A DNA stretch of 64,000 nt. Origin: Artemisia argyi (Eukaryota > Streptophyta > Magnoliopsida > Asterales > Asteraceae). The DNA is taken from positions 123,460,823-123,524,822 of the forward strand of contig CM060685.1 of NCBI GenBank assembly GCA_030686995.1. Direction: 5' to 3'. Of the stretch, positions 19,798 through 30,578 are shown one piece after another (position 1 is the first letter of the stretch; every line of letters starts with the position of its first letter). Position numbers and translations under genes: made by a program. Below the pieces are notes generated by a model. The model did no database searches. It was not told the DNA's origin and saw only the letters and a list, made by a program, of their open reading frames with translations.

Positions 19798-22700
19798 TGA
19801 TGAGTGCTCAAACACTCATCATTTTTGGTCAAATCTGAACTGCAAAACATACAAAAACACTCAGAAATGCATCAAAATACTGAAAATATTTCAAAATTGT
19901 GTTTTCTATGTTTTAGATGCAAAATGAGTAAAAACAAATGAAAAACGTACAAAGTTTGCAAAACTGGCAGTTTCAGTCCCCCGACTTTCATAAAATGTCA
20001 AAACTAGTCCCTGGTCATTCAAAATATGGAAAATTAACACCAAAGGTCCTTTTAAAATCATAAGTTGTCATATTTAGTCCTTTGGTGAAAAATCTTAAAA
20101 GTTTTGGAAATTTACAAGTTTAGCCCCTGGAGTTTTGGAAAATGACAGAATTGGTCCCTGGTGGGATATTTTTGAAGGAAAAATCATTTTTGGTCCTTGG
20201 AAACTCAAAAGTTATCACAAATGATCCTTGGGTGGCAAGTTTGGGGAATTTACATGTTTGGTCCCTATAGTTTAGAATTTTGCAAAATTGGTCCCCGGGA
20301 AATTTAAAGTTGGAAAATCTCATTTAAGACCCTTGGATTATTGGTACTTGGCAAGAAAAGAACTTTGAATCAGGTTTGGAAAAGTGGCAAATGCAGCCCC
20401 TTAATTTCAGAAACTTACACATTAGGTCCTTGTTGTTTTCACTAACTAAACCAATCCACCCTTTGTTATTTATTCTTGTCCAAAACTTGATCCACAATCC
20501 AATACCCCAGGCCCAAACCTCCCTAGCCCAACATAAGCCCACCCCACCTTTGTAATATCACCAGGGTCAACAAGCAGTCAAACACCACCCCCACACCACT
20601 GTTCACCCTCCTTCCTCCCATAAAACCCGTTCCATGTTCCCCCTCCTCCATTTATTATTTCCACCAATCCTTCACCAACCTTACCTCCCTTGCCTCCCAC
20701 TCAAACCCCCACCATTAATATCTCCTTACCTGCTCACCAAACTCCACTCAGAATTCCAATCCCTTTTCCTGCCAAAATGGCAATGAATGGCTAGGATCAC
20801 TTAAAGCCATCAAACGGCTGTGAATCAAGGTGGGAAAAGCAGAGGAACACTCCAAGGGTTAAAAAAGAAAAAGAAAAATGAAGAATGAAGTGTGTTAGAG
20901 TCAGTAGTTAGTATTTATTTTTCTTAGTGTAATTTAGGTCAAATGTAATTTAAATTAGTGAATCATTTTCTAATTTGGTTTTGTACTCTCTGTTCCAGTG
21001 TTAAATTTACTCTTTTAATCAAAGCAATTCAGTTCTTGTTTTATATTGTTAACAGTTAATTTTTATTAGGTAGATTAAAAACTCTATTGTGCTCAAAAAG
21101 CTCTCATAAGCCTCACCCTCTCTTTATTGAGTTCATTCAAGCTAAGTATAGCTTTTTGTGAACTCAGTTGTGTTTAAATTCTATTTTATTTCAACAAATC
21201 AAAAAAGTCAATGAAAGTCAACTGAAGGATATTATTGAAGCAAGGTGATTTAGCAGGGTGTTTGGGATTGTTTTCTGTTCCATTCAGCTTGGTATCAAGC
21301 TCTTATAAGCTTTGTGCTTTTGAATTAAGGTTTGCATTGTACTTTCCATCATAAATCACTCATTTGGTTCTTATATTAGTTTTAGTCACCTATTTTTGTT
21401 TATGCTTGTCATTGTGCTTATTTCCTTTTCAGTATAGCTTTTAAATTGTCCCTATAGCTTATACCTTAGGTTAGACTCAGTAGTGTTGCTTAGGTTCACC
21501 ATTTACCTCCTCAAAACCCCAAACAGTACCCAAAAAGGAGTGTTTGGTTTAGTTGATTGCTGTGGCATCTTGTTGTTATCTTGTCTTGACTTTTGTTCCA
21601 TTAACTTGTATTAAGTTTATTTAGGCTGTAGGAGTCATAAAATTGGCACTCTTAACACAAAAAAGTCAAAATGACTTTCAAACCTTTATAAGTGGTTCAC
21701 TGTAAGAATTCTCATTTCCAAAATCATCATTGAGTGTTCAATAGTTGATGTTTTAACTTAACTTAGTCTGCTTTTAGCTTATCATGCTACCTTCATTCAA
21801 TTAATCTCAATCAAAACTCATTAAAGTCAAAGTTTCAAGTTTGTTCTAAAAGTCAAAAAATCTTATTTGTGCAGAAAATCAAAAGTTGAAGGAATTATTG
21901 TGATTTTTGTGGTTTGTCTTAGGCTTTGAAATTTCTTGTGCATATAATATCCCACCTCAGCTTTAGAAATCAGTCATTTCCATATTTTTGCGATTTTTTC
22001 TAAAGGGCTGAATTAGTGTCCAAAGTAGGTTGCAGGGCAAACCTATGCCCTGCTACACAGAAATTGCACCCACTCACCCACTTTCCATTGCTTACCCTAG
22101 CCTCATCTGTGGGACCCACTACCTAATTCTTGGCTTATTGGACAGCCAATAAGCCAAGCTCTTAGTCCCTTAGCTTATTTTCTAATTTAGATCTCAGTTG
22201 CTAGGGCTGCAGTGTCCATGTTATTTGTCCCTTTTTGCTTATAAGCTGATGCACTCAGCTTTTGATCCTCCTTCCTCCCAAGCCCTCCCCTGAGCTTAAT
22301 TGTAGGACCCAAGGGATGAGCCCTGGCTTTTTGAAAAGCCAGTAAGCTCTTCTTTCGGGATCCACTATCACTTTGGGCTTCCAAGAACCCTTGTGGGCCC
22401 CACAGGCCTGTTAAGTGGTCCATATTGGCCTCTTTGGATCTGTGTGGTCTTTGGTTTTGCTTATTGCTTATTCCAACTTATATAGTGTGCTTATTTGTTT
22501 GTTACTGCTTATTTCAAGTTCCCTCATAATAGTTGTAGCTTATTTATCCCTTGGTTCAGCCTGTGTAGCTTCTTTTTAGCTGTTTCTTCACAAATAAGTC
22601 CTAATAATCTAAAAATGGCAATCTGTTAAGCAATTCTGTTTCCCAATTGCTTATTTTCCACATTTAGCCAATGTCCCTTTGTTAAAGTTGTTTATTTTAA

Positions 22701-23700
22701 GTATTTAAGTAGCTTTGAAAAAGAAAAATCCAAAAAAGACAAAATTTAAAATAGTAATAGCTTATATTTAAGCCATTTGGCTTATTTTCAGCTTATTTAA
22801 TAAGCAATTTTCATTTTTATAATTTTCCTAGGTTCCTGTAGTTATATAATAATTTCAGTAATTTTTTCATATTTTTCTCTTTTCATTTAGTATTTTTAAT
22901 AATTAATAATAATTTTTATTAATTAATAATTAGTTAATAATTAGTATTAATTATTTAAAAAATCTTAAAAGTATATTTTCTGTTTTAAAATTAGTTTTAT
23001 ATTACTTTAGATTTTTTTAAGTTTTAATTTTATTTTTCCAAGATTATTTTACATTTTCTTATTATTTAGTGTATTTTTTAAATAGTTATAATTAGTTTTT
23101 AATTAATAGTAATTATTTAAAAAGTAGGAAAAATATGTTTTAAGTTTGAAAATTAGTTTTATAATATTTTAGATTTTTCCAAATTTATTTTTCATATTTT
23201 TAGTGTAATTTCATAATTAGTTACAATTTAGGTTAATTTAAATAATTAATAAGTAATTAGAAAATAGTATTTAATTAATAATAATTAATGTAATAGTGTA
23301 AAAATTAATTTTAATTTTCTAAAAATTTTCTTTTATTATTAGGATTGTAAAAATATAATTTTCATATCTGTAAGTATTTTATTTCTTTGAAACTCGCGTT
23401 TTATTTTGTACGTTCACGTAAATTTAATCTGAACGTACACGTGTTTAGTTATTAAACGTTTTTAGGTATCTAACTTTCATGTAATCATCTATATAGCTTG
23501 TTTAAGCTATTTCTTTGTAGATTCCTTAGTTCAAATCATTCACAAACCCCTTTCCCGTCCAGATTCACCCGATCACAACCCGTTTGAATACAATCCACAC
23601 CTCGTCGGGACATAACGACCCGGGGAAACCCTATATTCCACGGAGCATTGAGCCTAAGGAGTTTGACTTGGTTGACCACATCCGTGGTTGACTTTAGTTG
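19798..23700 (+). repeat. Very long AT-rich LTR (3' end not defined)
   Basis: Starts TGATGAGTG directly after a polypurine tract; the first 24 bp form a perfect inverted repeat (TGATGAGTG, 6-base loop, CACTCATCA). 19970-20430 has degenerate repeats of the type TTTGGTCCCTGG. 20600-22600 is mixed sequence with a recurring GCTTATTT word. 22790-23350 is almost pure A/T. No ORF is credible. The end is placed loosely because the partner LTR is not in the window. Confidence 0.5.
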
Positions 23701-23777
23701 ACTGCTTTTGCCTCAATCAGGCTATCAAAAACGGTTGGTTAAAAATAAAGATAAAAAATTGTTGACGACGACATGTC

Positions 23778-23782
23778 GTCGG
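23778..23782. repeat. Left target-site duplication GTCGG of element D
   Basis: GTCGG directly precedes the 5' LTR and recurs at 41717-41721 directly after the 3' LTR. Five bases is the normal Ty1/copia duplication length. The site lies inside a CGACGACATGTCGTCGG palindrome. Confidence 0.95.
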
Positions 23783-24126
23783 TGTTGGGATCATACTTTT
23801 GTATTTAGTCAAGTCTCGGTCATTACCTTTTGTAATAGGTTGCTTTGGTATTTATTTCATTATGTTTTATGTTAAAAGGGTTAAGTGTTAAAGCCCCATG
23901 GGCCTTAAAGCCCACGTCCAATGAAAGGAGGGAGGAAGGGAGTGTTGCCCTACTCCTCCTCCTATAAATACTAAGCTTATGTAACTCTTTTATTTGTTGG
24001 TTATTTGATTTCCTTAATGAAACTCTTGTTCTTTCAACCTTCATATTTCTTATAATCAACCATCTCTCATTCTCATCTTATTTCTTTCAATATCATACTT
24101 GTGTTTACATAAATGGTGACCTAACA
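23783..24126 (+). repeat. 5' LTR of element D (344 bp)
   Basis: Begins TGTTGGGATCATAC and ends GACCTAACA. TATA box TATAAATA at 23963-23970, with the transcript start expected 25-35 bp downstream. Looks identical to 41373-41716. Confidence 0.97.
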
Positions 24127-24128
24127 AG

Positions 24129-24142
24129 TGGTATCATTCGCC
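24129..24142 (+). promoter_or_regulatory. Primer binding site of element D
   Basis: TGGTATCATTCGCC lies two bases after the LTR. The first eight bases match the initiator-Met tRNA complement. Confidence 0.85.
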
Positions 24143-24483
24143 TAATAGAGATTGAAGTGGTGTTCTTGGTTTCAACGTGGGGTTTGTATGCTTGTTCTTC
24201 ATCTTTTTGCATTTTTCTTTGTTTCTTTCACTCAAATCTTGAAGCTTGGATAAGTTTCAAGGTTGATATAGTGATTTGAAGCATTGTTTTTGCATAAAGT
24301 AGTCATTTTTTAAGTTTTTTTAAGGTTTTATAGCTTCTTTGATATTGGAAAACTAGTTTTTGGTAGCAAAATCTTCAATAGTTAGTGTTTTCTAAGTATT
24401 GGTGAAGTTATTTGATCAAAAGTACCTTATTTCTAAGCATTTTTTCTTCATAAATTTGAGATTTTTCAAGTTTCTAACCTGTT

Positions 24484-25048
24484 TACGCGTAACATACGTG
24501 AACAGTACAATTTAAAAGCTGTAAACAGTACTTTTTGTCCTTTCTACGAATAACTTTTGGCTAAAACCCTTTTCTTACGAGTAACTAAGGTCAAAACCCT
24601 GTTCTTACGAGTAACTTGGAAGTCTTTGCCTTAATCCTACGCAGAAGTCAGATTCCTACGAGTAAGTTCCTACGCTGAAGTTAATTCCTACGCCTAAGTC
24701 ACTTTCTACGCAGAAGATAACATCTTACGCATAAGATCATATCTTACGCGTAAGTCTCAGAATCTACGCATAACTTTCATCAAAGGTCTTCTCCTTGGGT
24801 TACGGTGACTCAGTACTTCCCTAGCTTGGATAAGTTAGTGGAATACTTCGACTTCGGATATCTTTCAAGCTTGGATAAGTTTGAAAGATTTGTTTGGTTG
24901 TTTAACCTTACGCATAAGTCTAAACTTACGCATAAGCCAAAGCTTACGCGTAAAGAGAAAACTTACGCATAAACTTATTGTTTACGCCTAAACTACTCTT
25001 TACGCATAACCTAAAGTTTACGCGTAAGATTATAGTTACGCGTAAGAA
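24484..25048 (+). repeat. Leader array of about 20 TTACGCRTAAG palindromic motifs
   Basis: The core CTTACGCGTAAG is a perfect 12-bp palindrome. Variants (TTACGCATAAG, TACGAGTAAC, TACGCCTAAG, TACGCAGAAG) occur about 20 times, in two blocks: 24484-24775 and 24905-25048. The array ends about 90 bp before the gag ATG. Confidence 0.9.
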
Positions 25049-25137
25049 TTGAACTTACCCCAGGGATTTTGGACTTAATCAAAGGAACGCGCATTTCAAT
25101 CTTCTACAAAGATCCATTTCTACACAAGTGTTCAAAG

Positions 25138-27855
25138 ATGTCTCAACCACCACATTACTACTTCTCTAATCCTCAGCAACAACAATACCATCAGCAACAA
25201 TCATATCAACAACCTTCTCAGTCACAATTTCATCAACAACCGTTTAATCCACAACCACAATATCTCATGATGCAACAACATCAAATCATTCCACAACAAC
25301 AACCATATCAGATGTCACAACAAAACACTCAGTTTTCCTCCAAACAACCTCACTGGTTTGACAGAATGTGTGAAGTTATTACAACTCAACAATCCAGACA
25401 TGAGGCAGGATCACTTGAAACACCTCTAATGCTAACACCTGGGAACTATGTTCAATGGTCAAGTCGATTCTTACGATTTCTTGAACTAAAGAAACCTCAT
25501 GGGAAATTCTTGAAACAAGTGATACTTGAAGGACCATTTGAGTGGCCAACAAGATTTGAAGTTGGTGATCCAAATGCTGATCCTCCACGTCCTCCTGGTG
25601 ATAGACCTCTTCCAGAAACTGCACTCACTGAAGAACATAAATTACATCGTGAAGCTGATGAGTATGCAATGGCTTATATACTTCAAGGTATACCTAATCC
25701 AATTTATCGAAGTGTTGATGCTCAGAAAACAGCCAAAGCTATGTGGGAACATGTTCATCTCCTTATGGAAGGCACTCAATTGAACAAAGATGATATGGAA
25801 TCCAAACTCTACATGGAATACACAGACATCACAATTGAACCAGGAGAGTCACTTGAATCCTACTATCATCGTTTCACAAATGTGGTCAATGATCTGGAAC
25901 GTCACAAAATCACAGTACCAAGGATAGCAGTGAACTCCAAATTCGTCGGCAGTCTTGGTCCAGATTGGCATAAATATGTGACATTTGTACATCAAACCAA
26001 AAATCTTCATGATGCACCATATGGTTTGTTGTATGATTTTCTGAAACACCATGAACCTGAAGTGGAAAAAGATAGAGCTCTACGAGGAGGATACACACCA
26101 ACATCAACACCAAATTCTTTGGCTCTCGTAGCTCAATCTCCCTATGCTCCACCACCAATGTCAAATCATGCATATGTTCAAGAGCAGAACTACTTCAGTT
26201 ATCCACAGTCTTCTACCTCGAACCAAATGGTCCCTTATGATTCATCTCCACAGAATGCTTCTACTCAACTTGTTCCATCAAACAACAATGATGCAGTATA
26301 TTACTCCAACTCCAATGAAGATGACGATGATGAATTTAATACTTTGAATCAGGGACTTGCTCTTATTGCCCGTGCTTTCAGCAAATTCTCCAACAAAACA
26401 AACAACCGTCAACGTTCGTCTTCTAACACAAGGAATCAAGCTGTTGTCAATGATGGAAGAGTGGAAATTCAGAATCGTAACTATGGTCGATCTGGTTCAG
26501 GAAGTTCTTCAGGAAATTATGGGAATGGTCAGAGGTTTAATAACAATGGGGGGTTCAGGAACAACTCAGGGTCTTCTCAGCAAAGGTCTGAACCGGTTGC
26601 AACTATGAACTCCAACTCAGGGAATGCAGTATGGTGCTACAATTGTAATGAACAAGGTCATATAGCAACAGCATGTCCCAAACCGAGAACTCGGGGTAGT
26701 AAGTTTCACAAGCAGGCATTACTCATGGCTCTTCAAGATGAAAAAGATGGACATTTCCCTGAACAGGATAACAACTTCATGGCAAATGTGAACAATGATG
26801 ATGACATGGAAGATCTGGAAGCCAATGCAGCTGTGATGCTTATGGCCAACATGCAGGAACTTCAGTTTAATGATTCAGGTCCAGTGTATGACACTGACGG
26901 CTTGTCTCAGGTACATGACCATACAGCATGCCTAATACATGAAATAGCCTCACCTTCTGCTTCTGAATCAGATATGGCGCAAGTTGTTCCATCTAAATCA
27001 TCTTCATCTTCTCAAACAGATGAACAAATAAGCACAGTTGTCATATTTGATGATGACATAGTTGTTTCATTTGATGATCCTATTGAGAATGATAAACATG
27101 ATCATTTCGAACAACATGAACCATCATTTGATCCAGACCCTGACCTCATAATGTTATCTAAACAACTGAATGCTCAACAATTGCTAATCGCAAAATGCAA
27201 CGAGAAAAACAAAGTTTTAAAAGAAACAAATGCAGCACTTGCAAGAGATATTGAGTGTTATAAAATACAACTTTCAAATCAGCAAGAAAAGATTAAACAT
27301 ACAAAAAGTTTTGAAAAAGCTTTTCAAGAATCTTACAACAAAGAGCAAGATCTTCAGCACAAAATGCAAGATCTAATTCAGTCAAACGGAAAGTTGATTT
27401 CTAAACTCGAAAGTGAAAAATGTGAACTGAAAATGCAAGTTGAACGTCTTCAAAAAGACCTTTCAAAAACAGAAACAAAATTGTCCAGTTGCAAAAAGGA
27501 GTTTTGTGAACATAAAATACGAAAAAGGAAGTATATAAATGATTTACTCGGTGATGTTGTTGATCTTGAAAAACAACTCAAAGAATTTCGTAATATTGTT
27601 TACAAACACGGGAACTCTGTTACAACTATTCAGAAATTTACTTTAAAACCGAGACCCGATAAAGGATTTGCTCTTGGCGATTACAATTCAATGTTTCTTC
27701 ACACAGCTTTCAAAGAAATTCCTAAAATTTACAGTATGGACCATTTGCTTGATAATACGATTGTGCGTGCTGTTGTTTTTGATACTGAGGAAGAAGAAGA
27801 ACTTGAAGACGAGAGTCGATCAAAAATGAGTTATGTTCAATATTGGACACCATAA
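25138..27855 (+). CDS. gag: Gag of element D with start of coiled-coil region
   Basis: The first ATG in frame is at 25138 (MSQPPHYYF); the open frame extends upstream only through a TTG at 25069. 905 residues to TAA at 27853-27855. A Gln-rich N-terminus (about 1-75) precedes the copia capsid region (YVQWSSRFLRFLELKK, LEGPFEW, YYHRF, YVTFVHQTKNLHDAP). Next come an Asn/Ser/Gly-rich stretch and the knuckle CYNCNEQGHIATAC (26635-26676, CX2CX4HX4C), then acidic sequence and coiled coil from about 27130. Gag should form particles and package element RNA. The TAA cuts it off from the coiled-coil extension, which continues in the same frame after 27856. Confidence 0.9.
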   Translation: MSQPPHYYFSNPQQQQYHQQQSYQQPSQSQFHQQPFNPQPQYLMMQQHQIIPQQQPYQMSQQNTQFSSKQPHWFDRMCEVITTQQSRHEAGSLETPLMLTPGNYVQWSSRFLRFLELKKPHGKFLKQVILEGPFEWPTRFEVGDPNADPPRPPGDRPLPETALTEEHKLHREADEYAMAYILQGIPNPIYRSVDAQKTAKAMWEHVHLLMEGTQLNKDDMESKLYMEYTDITIEPGESLESYYHRFTNVVNDLERHKITVPRIAVNSKFVGSLGPDWHKYVTFVHQTKNLHDAPYGLLYDFLKHHEPEVEKDRALRGGYTPTSTPNSLALVAQSPYAPPPMSNHAYVQEQNYFSYPQSSTSNQMVPYDSSPQNASTQLVPSNNNDAVYYSNSNEDDDDEFNTLNQGLALIARAFSKFSNKTNNRQRSSSNTRNQAVVNDGRVEIQNRNYGRSGSGSSSGNYGNGQRFNNNGGFRNNSGSSQQRSEPVATMNSNSGNAVWCYNCNEQGHIATACPKPRTRGSKFHKQALLMALQDEKDGHFPEQDNNFMANVNNDDDMEDLEANAAVMLMANMQELQFNDSGPVYDTDGLSQVHDHTACLIHEIASPSASESDMAQVVPSKSSSSSQTDEQISTVVIFDDDIVVSFDDPIENDKHDHFEQHEPSFDPDPDLIMLSKQLNAQQLLIAKCNEKNKVLKETNAALARDIECYKIQLSNQQEKIKHTKSFEKAFQESYNKEQDLQHKMQDLIQSNGKLISKLESEKCELKMQVERLQKDLSKTETKLSSCKKEFCEHKIRKRKYINDLLGDVVDLEKQLKEFRNIVYKHGNSVTTIQKFTLKPRPDKGFALGDYNSMFLHTAFKEIPKIYSMDHLLDNTIVRAVVFDTEEEEELEDESRSKMSYVQYWTP

Positions 27856-29571
27856 GACTATTCAAAAGCTCCACCTCTTTCTAAATCTTTTGTTACTCAA
27901 AAGGAAATACCTGAGAAATCATGGTTTGTCAAAGAGTCATATGTTTCATCCTCTAATGCGGCCCCTGTCCAAACTGTAGCACAAATAAATGGTCCTTTAC
28001 CATCATCCGGTGAACTTACACCATTACCGAAAACTTGTCGTGTCTTAAATTATTTCAAAACTTTTATGGAAGACATCGAAATTTTGGAGGAAACAATTGA
28101 ACGTAATTCTGAAATAAAAATTGAAACTTTTCAATCCGCTTACGAGCGAGAAAAGAGGGATATTTTTCAAAAACAAATGAAGCCAATTGTCAAACACCTC
28201 CATCTCTGTGCTACACGTAGGGATCAGGAACTTCAAAACGAGGTGAAAAATATGATAAACGTTTTCAACTCTACTGAAAATGAGATTTTGGTTCAAAAGC
28301 AAAGAAATAGAGTTTTAAAAAATGATGCTGATCGACTCTTGGAACAAATTCTCAATGCTGATATTTATTCTGTTATCATGAATGATCTCTATAAATCTGG
28401 TACTTCTATGCTTGTGGATGATCTTTGTGTTGATAATAACTCGTTGAATGTGGAAATTGAGACACTGAAACATGAGAATGAAAAGCTGAGAATTCAGAAT
28501 GATGATGTGACAAAACAATTTTCAAAAGAAATTTGTTAACTCAAACAAAGGCTTGAATGGTGTCAAGCTCAAAGTCTTGAAATGGAATTGACACTTCAAA
28601 GTCAAAATGTTTCAAACTCGTGTCAGCTTTGCAAAAAGATGAGTCTTTAAAAAGTCTCTGTCTCAAATATGAGAAAGAAATTGCGGATTTAAAAATTGAA
28701 AATGTCGAATGGCAATAAAACCGCGATGCCATTAATTATTGCAATGTGAAACTTGAGTCTCAAATTCAGGATAAAAATCACATCATCATCAATTTAAAAG
28801 AGAAAATTAATCTACTTCAAAAAGGAAAGATGGTTGACACCACGGTGATAGCACCAGGAATGTATCAATTAGACAAAACTTCTAAAGGGAATGTTGTTCA
28901 AAATACTAATGTTGATAACTCCACTTCTACAGGACTAGTCTCCACTAATAGCGTTAGCAGACCCAAGCGAAAAAGTAAAAAGAAGAATAGGCTCTGGCAA
29001 CGTAAGAGAGGATCACTAGAAGCTCAAGACGTAGAAGATCAACTTAGGAATTTGAATAAAACTCATGTTGCATCAGATTTAGATTCTAATCTGGCAAATT
29101 GTAATCAAAATCTAAATGTAACGAATGATGAACCTTTGAATGTTTTGAATATTAATGCATCTTGTGTGTTTTGTCGTAAAAGCGTATCATCTGGTGATCA
29201 TACAAAATGTATAGCTAATTCTCTCATTAACCGTCATAAGAAACGTAGGACACGCATTCCTTCTAGGCCCACTACTGCCTCTAAGTCTAACTTAGGAAAG
29301 CCGCCTTCTACGGTTTCTAATGATGTTGAAGTTACCCCCATAGGTGCCGAGAACAAATCTAGGAATGTGCCAACTACTAGTGCATTTAACATTAAGAAAG
29401 CAAGAACTAGTTGGAATTGGAAACGTTGGTTACAACACAAACCAGACTTTAAATGGATTCCTAAATTGTTGAATAAATGTGCTTCTAACCAACAGGAACC
29501 CACACATTCTTTGGGTTCCACCCTTACTTCATCTGTGTCTTCTTCTTGTGATGCAGGTGGTACAGATTGTT
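27856..29571 (+). pseudogene. Gag coiled-coil extension of element D, broken
   Basis: The same frame as gag continues after the 27855 stop to TAA 28537-28539 (open from 28066 with charged, coiled-coil sequence). The reading then moves to another frame near 28640, is hit by TAA 28716-28718 where CAA would keep a Gln, and is open again at 28746-29585. That last part has VIAPGMYQL, STSTGLVST, an Arg/Lys-rich patch, CVFC/HTKC cysteine-histidine pairs and a tryptophan-rich KARTSWNWKRW block just before the protease. The layout parallels 5770-3395 of element A. Confidence 0.75.
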
Positions 29572-30578
29572 CTCTGGATTGTTGATAGCGGATGCACCCG
29601 ACATGTGACAGGCAATCTCAAACTGTTACACAAATTTGTCTCAATGTTTATTGGTATTGTCAGATTCGGAAATGATCATTACGCTTTAATCATGGGATAT
29701 GGTGACTATGTCAGTGGGAACATTGAAATAAGTCGTGTTTATTATGTGGAAGGCCTTGGACACAACATTTTCTCAGTTGGTCAATTTTGTGATGGGGATC
29801 TAGAAGTTGCATTTCGTGAGAAAACTTGCTTCGTTCGTGACTTACAAGGAAACGATCTTATGTCTGGCTCACGTGGTTCTAATCTTTATACAATATCAAT
29901 GTCAGATATGATTGCTACATCTCCGATATGTCTTCTCTCCAAAGCAGAATCGACTAAATCTTGGTTATGGCACAAACGTCTTTCACACTTGAATTTTAAA
30001 ACTATGACTGACCTTGCTCGTCACAAACTTGTTGATGGATTTCCAAGATTCCGGTTTACCAAAGATCACTTATGTTCAGCCTGTGAACAAGGAAAAAGTA
30101 CTCGGGCTCATTTTCCTTCAAAACCTGAGCAAAGTACGAATCATGTTTTACAATTGCTTCATATGGATTTGTGTGGACCGATGCGTGTTCAAAGTATCAA
30201 CGGTAAACGCTACATACTTGTAATTGTGGATGACTTCTCCAGATGGACTTGGTTTATTTCTTACGAAGTAAAGATCAGGCTCCTTCAATGATCATCACCT
30301 TTCTCACTAAAATTCAAGTTCAGCTACGCAATACGGTAAGAATAGTCAGAACTGACAATGGAACTGAATTTAAGAATCAGACACTTCGGTCATATTTTTA
30401 GAAAGTGGGAATTAAAAATCAAACATCTATTCCTAGAAGCCCAGAACAGAATGGAGTTGTTGAAAGACGCAACAGGACGTTAGTGGAAGCTGCTAGAACT
30501 ATGTTGATTAATGCTCAATTACCAGATTACTTATGAGCGGAAGCTGTTTCAACCGCATGTTATACCCAAAACCGTTCC
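29572..30578 (+). pseudogene. pol: Protease and integrase of element D, frameshifted
   Basis: Protease motif DSGC at 29584-29595, then the LSVGQFCD block, integrase zinc-binding region (HKRLSHLNF.. CSACEQGK) and first catalytic Asp (LHMDLCGPM, near 30165). The frame is open to a TGA at 30291, but the integrase reading moves to another frame near 30260 (FLRSKDQAPS). RTDNGTEF (near 30345) and [10 protein letters not shown] (near 30460) carry the other catalytic Asp and Glu. In-frame stops TAG 30399-30401 and TGA 30534-30536 follow; the latter stands where related elements have Trp. All DDE residues survive, but the chain cannot be made whole from this copy. Confidence 0.85.

Larger units (their letters stand above)
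16901..23765 (+). mobile_element. 3' portion of a Ty3/gypsy-like (Athila/Tat-like) element
   Basis: A plus-strand ORF with zinc knuckles (17134-18972) is followed by noncoding DNA with G-rich tracts, then a polypurine tract and a TG start of a very long, AT-rich LTR at 19798. No gag, RT or integrase of this element is in the window; its 5' part is cut off by the element B LTR at 16900. The Athila/Tat assignment rests on the ORF (IFDPGIF motif, CGGPH knuckles) and LTR length, from memory of Asteraceae elements. The right end is uncertain, somewhere before 23766. Confidence 0.55.

Noticed and set aside
22187..22423. 78-codon minus-strand ORF in the long LTR
   Set aside because: Lies in LTR sequence with no homology or supporting signals.
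23823..24059. 78-codon minus-strand ORF present twice (also 41413-41649)
   Set aside because: It is the same LTR sequence occurring twice, not a conserved gene.
24484..25048. CRISPR-like repeated short motifs
   Set aside because: Spacing is irregular, repeats are 10-12 bp and degenerate, and the context is a plant retrotransposon leader.
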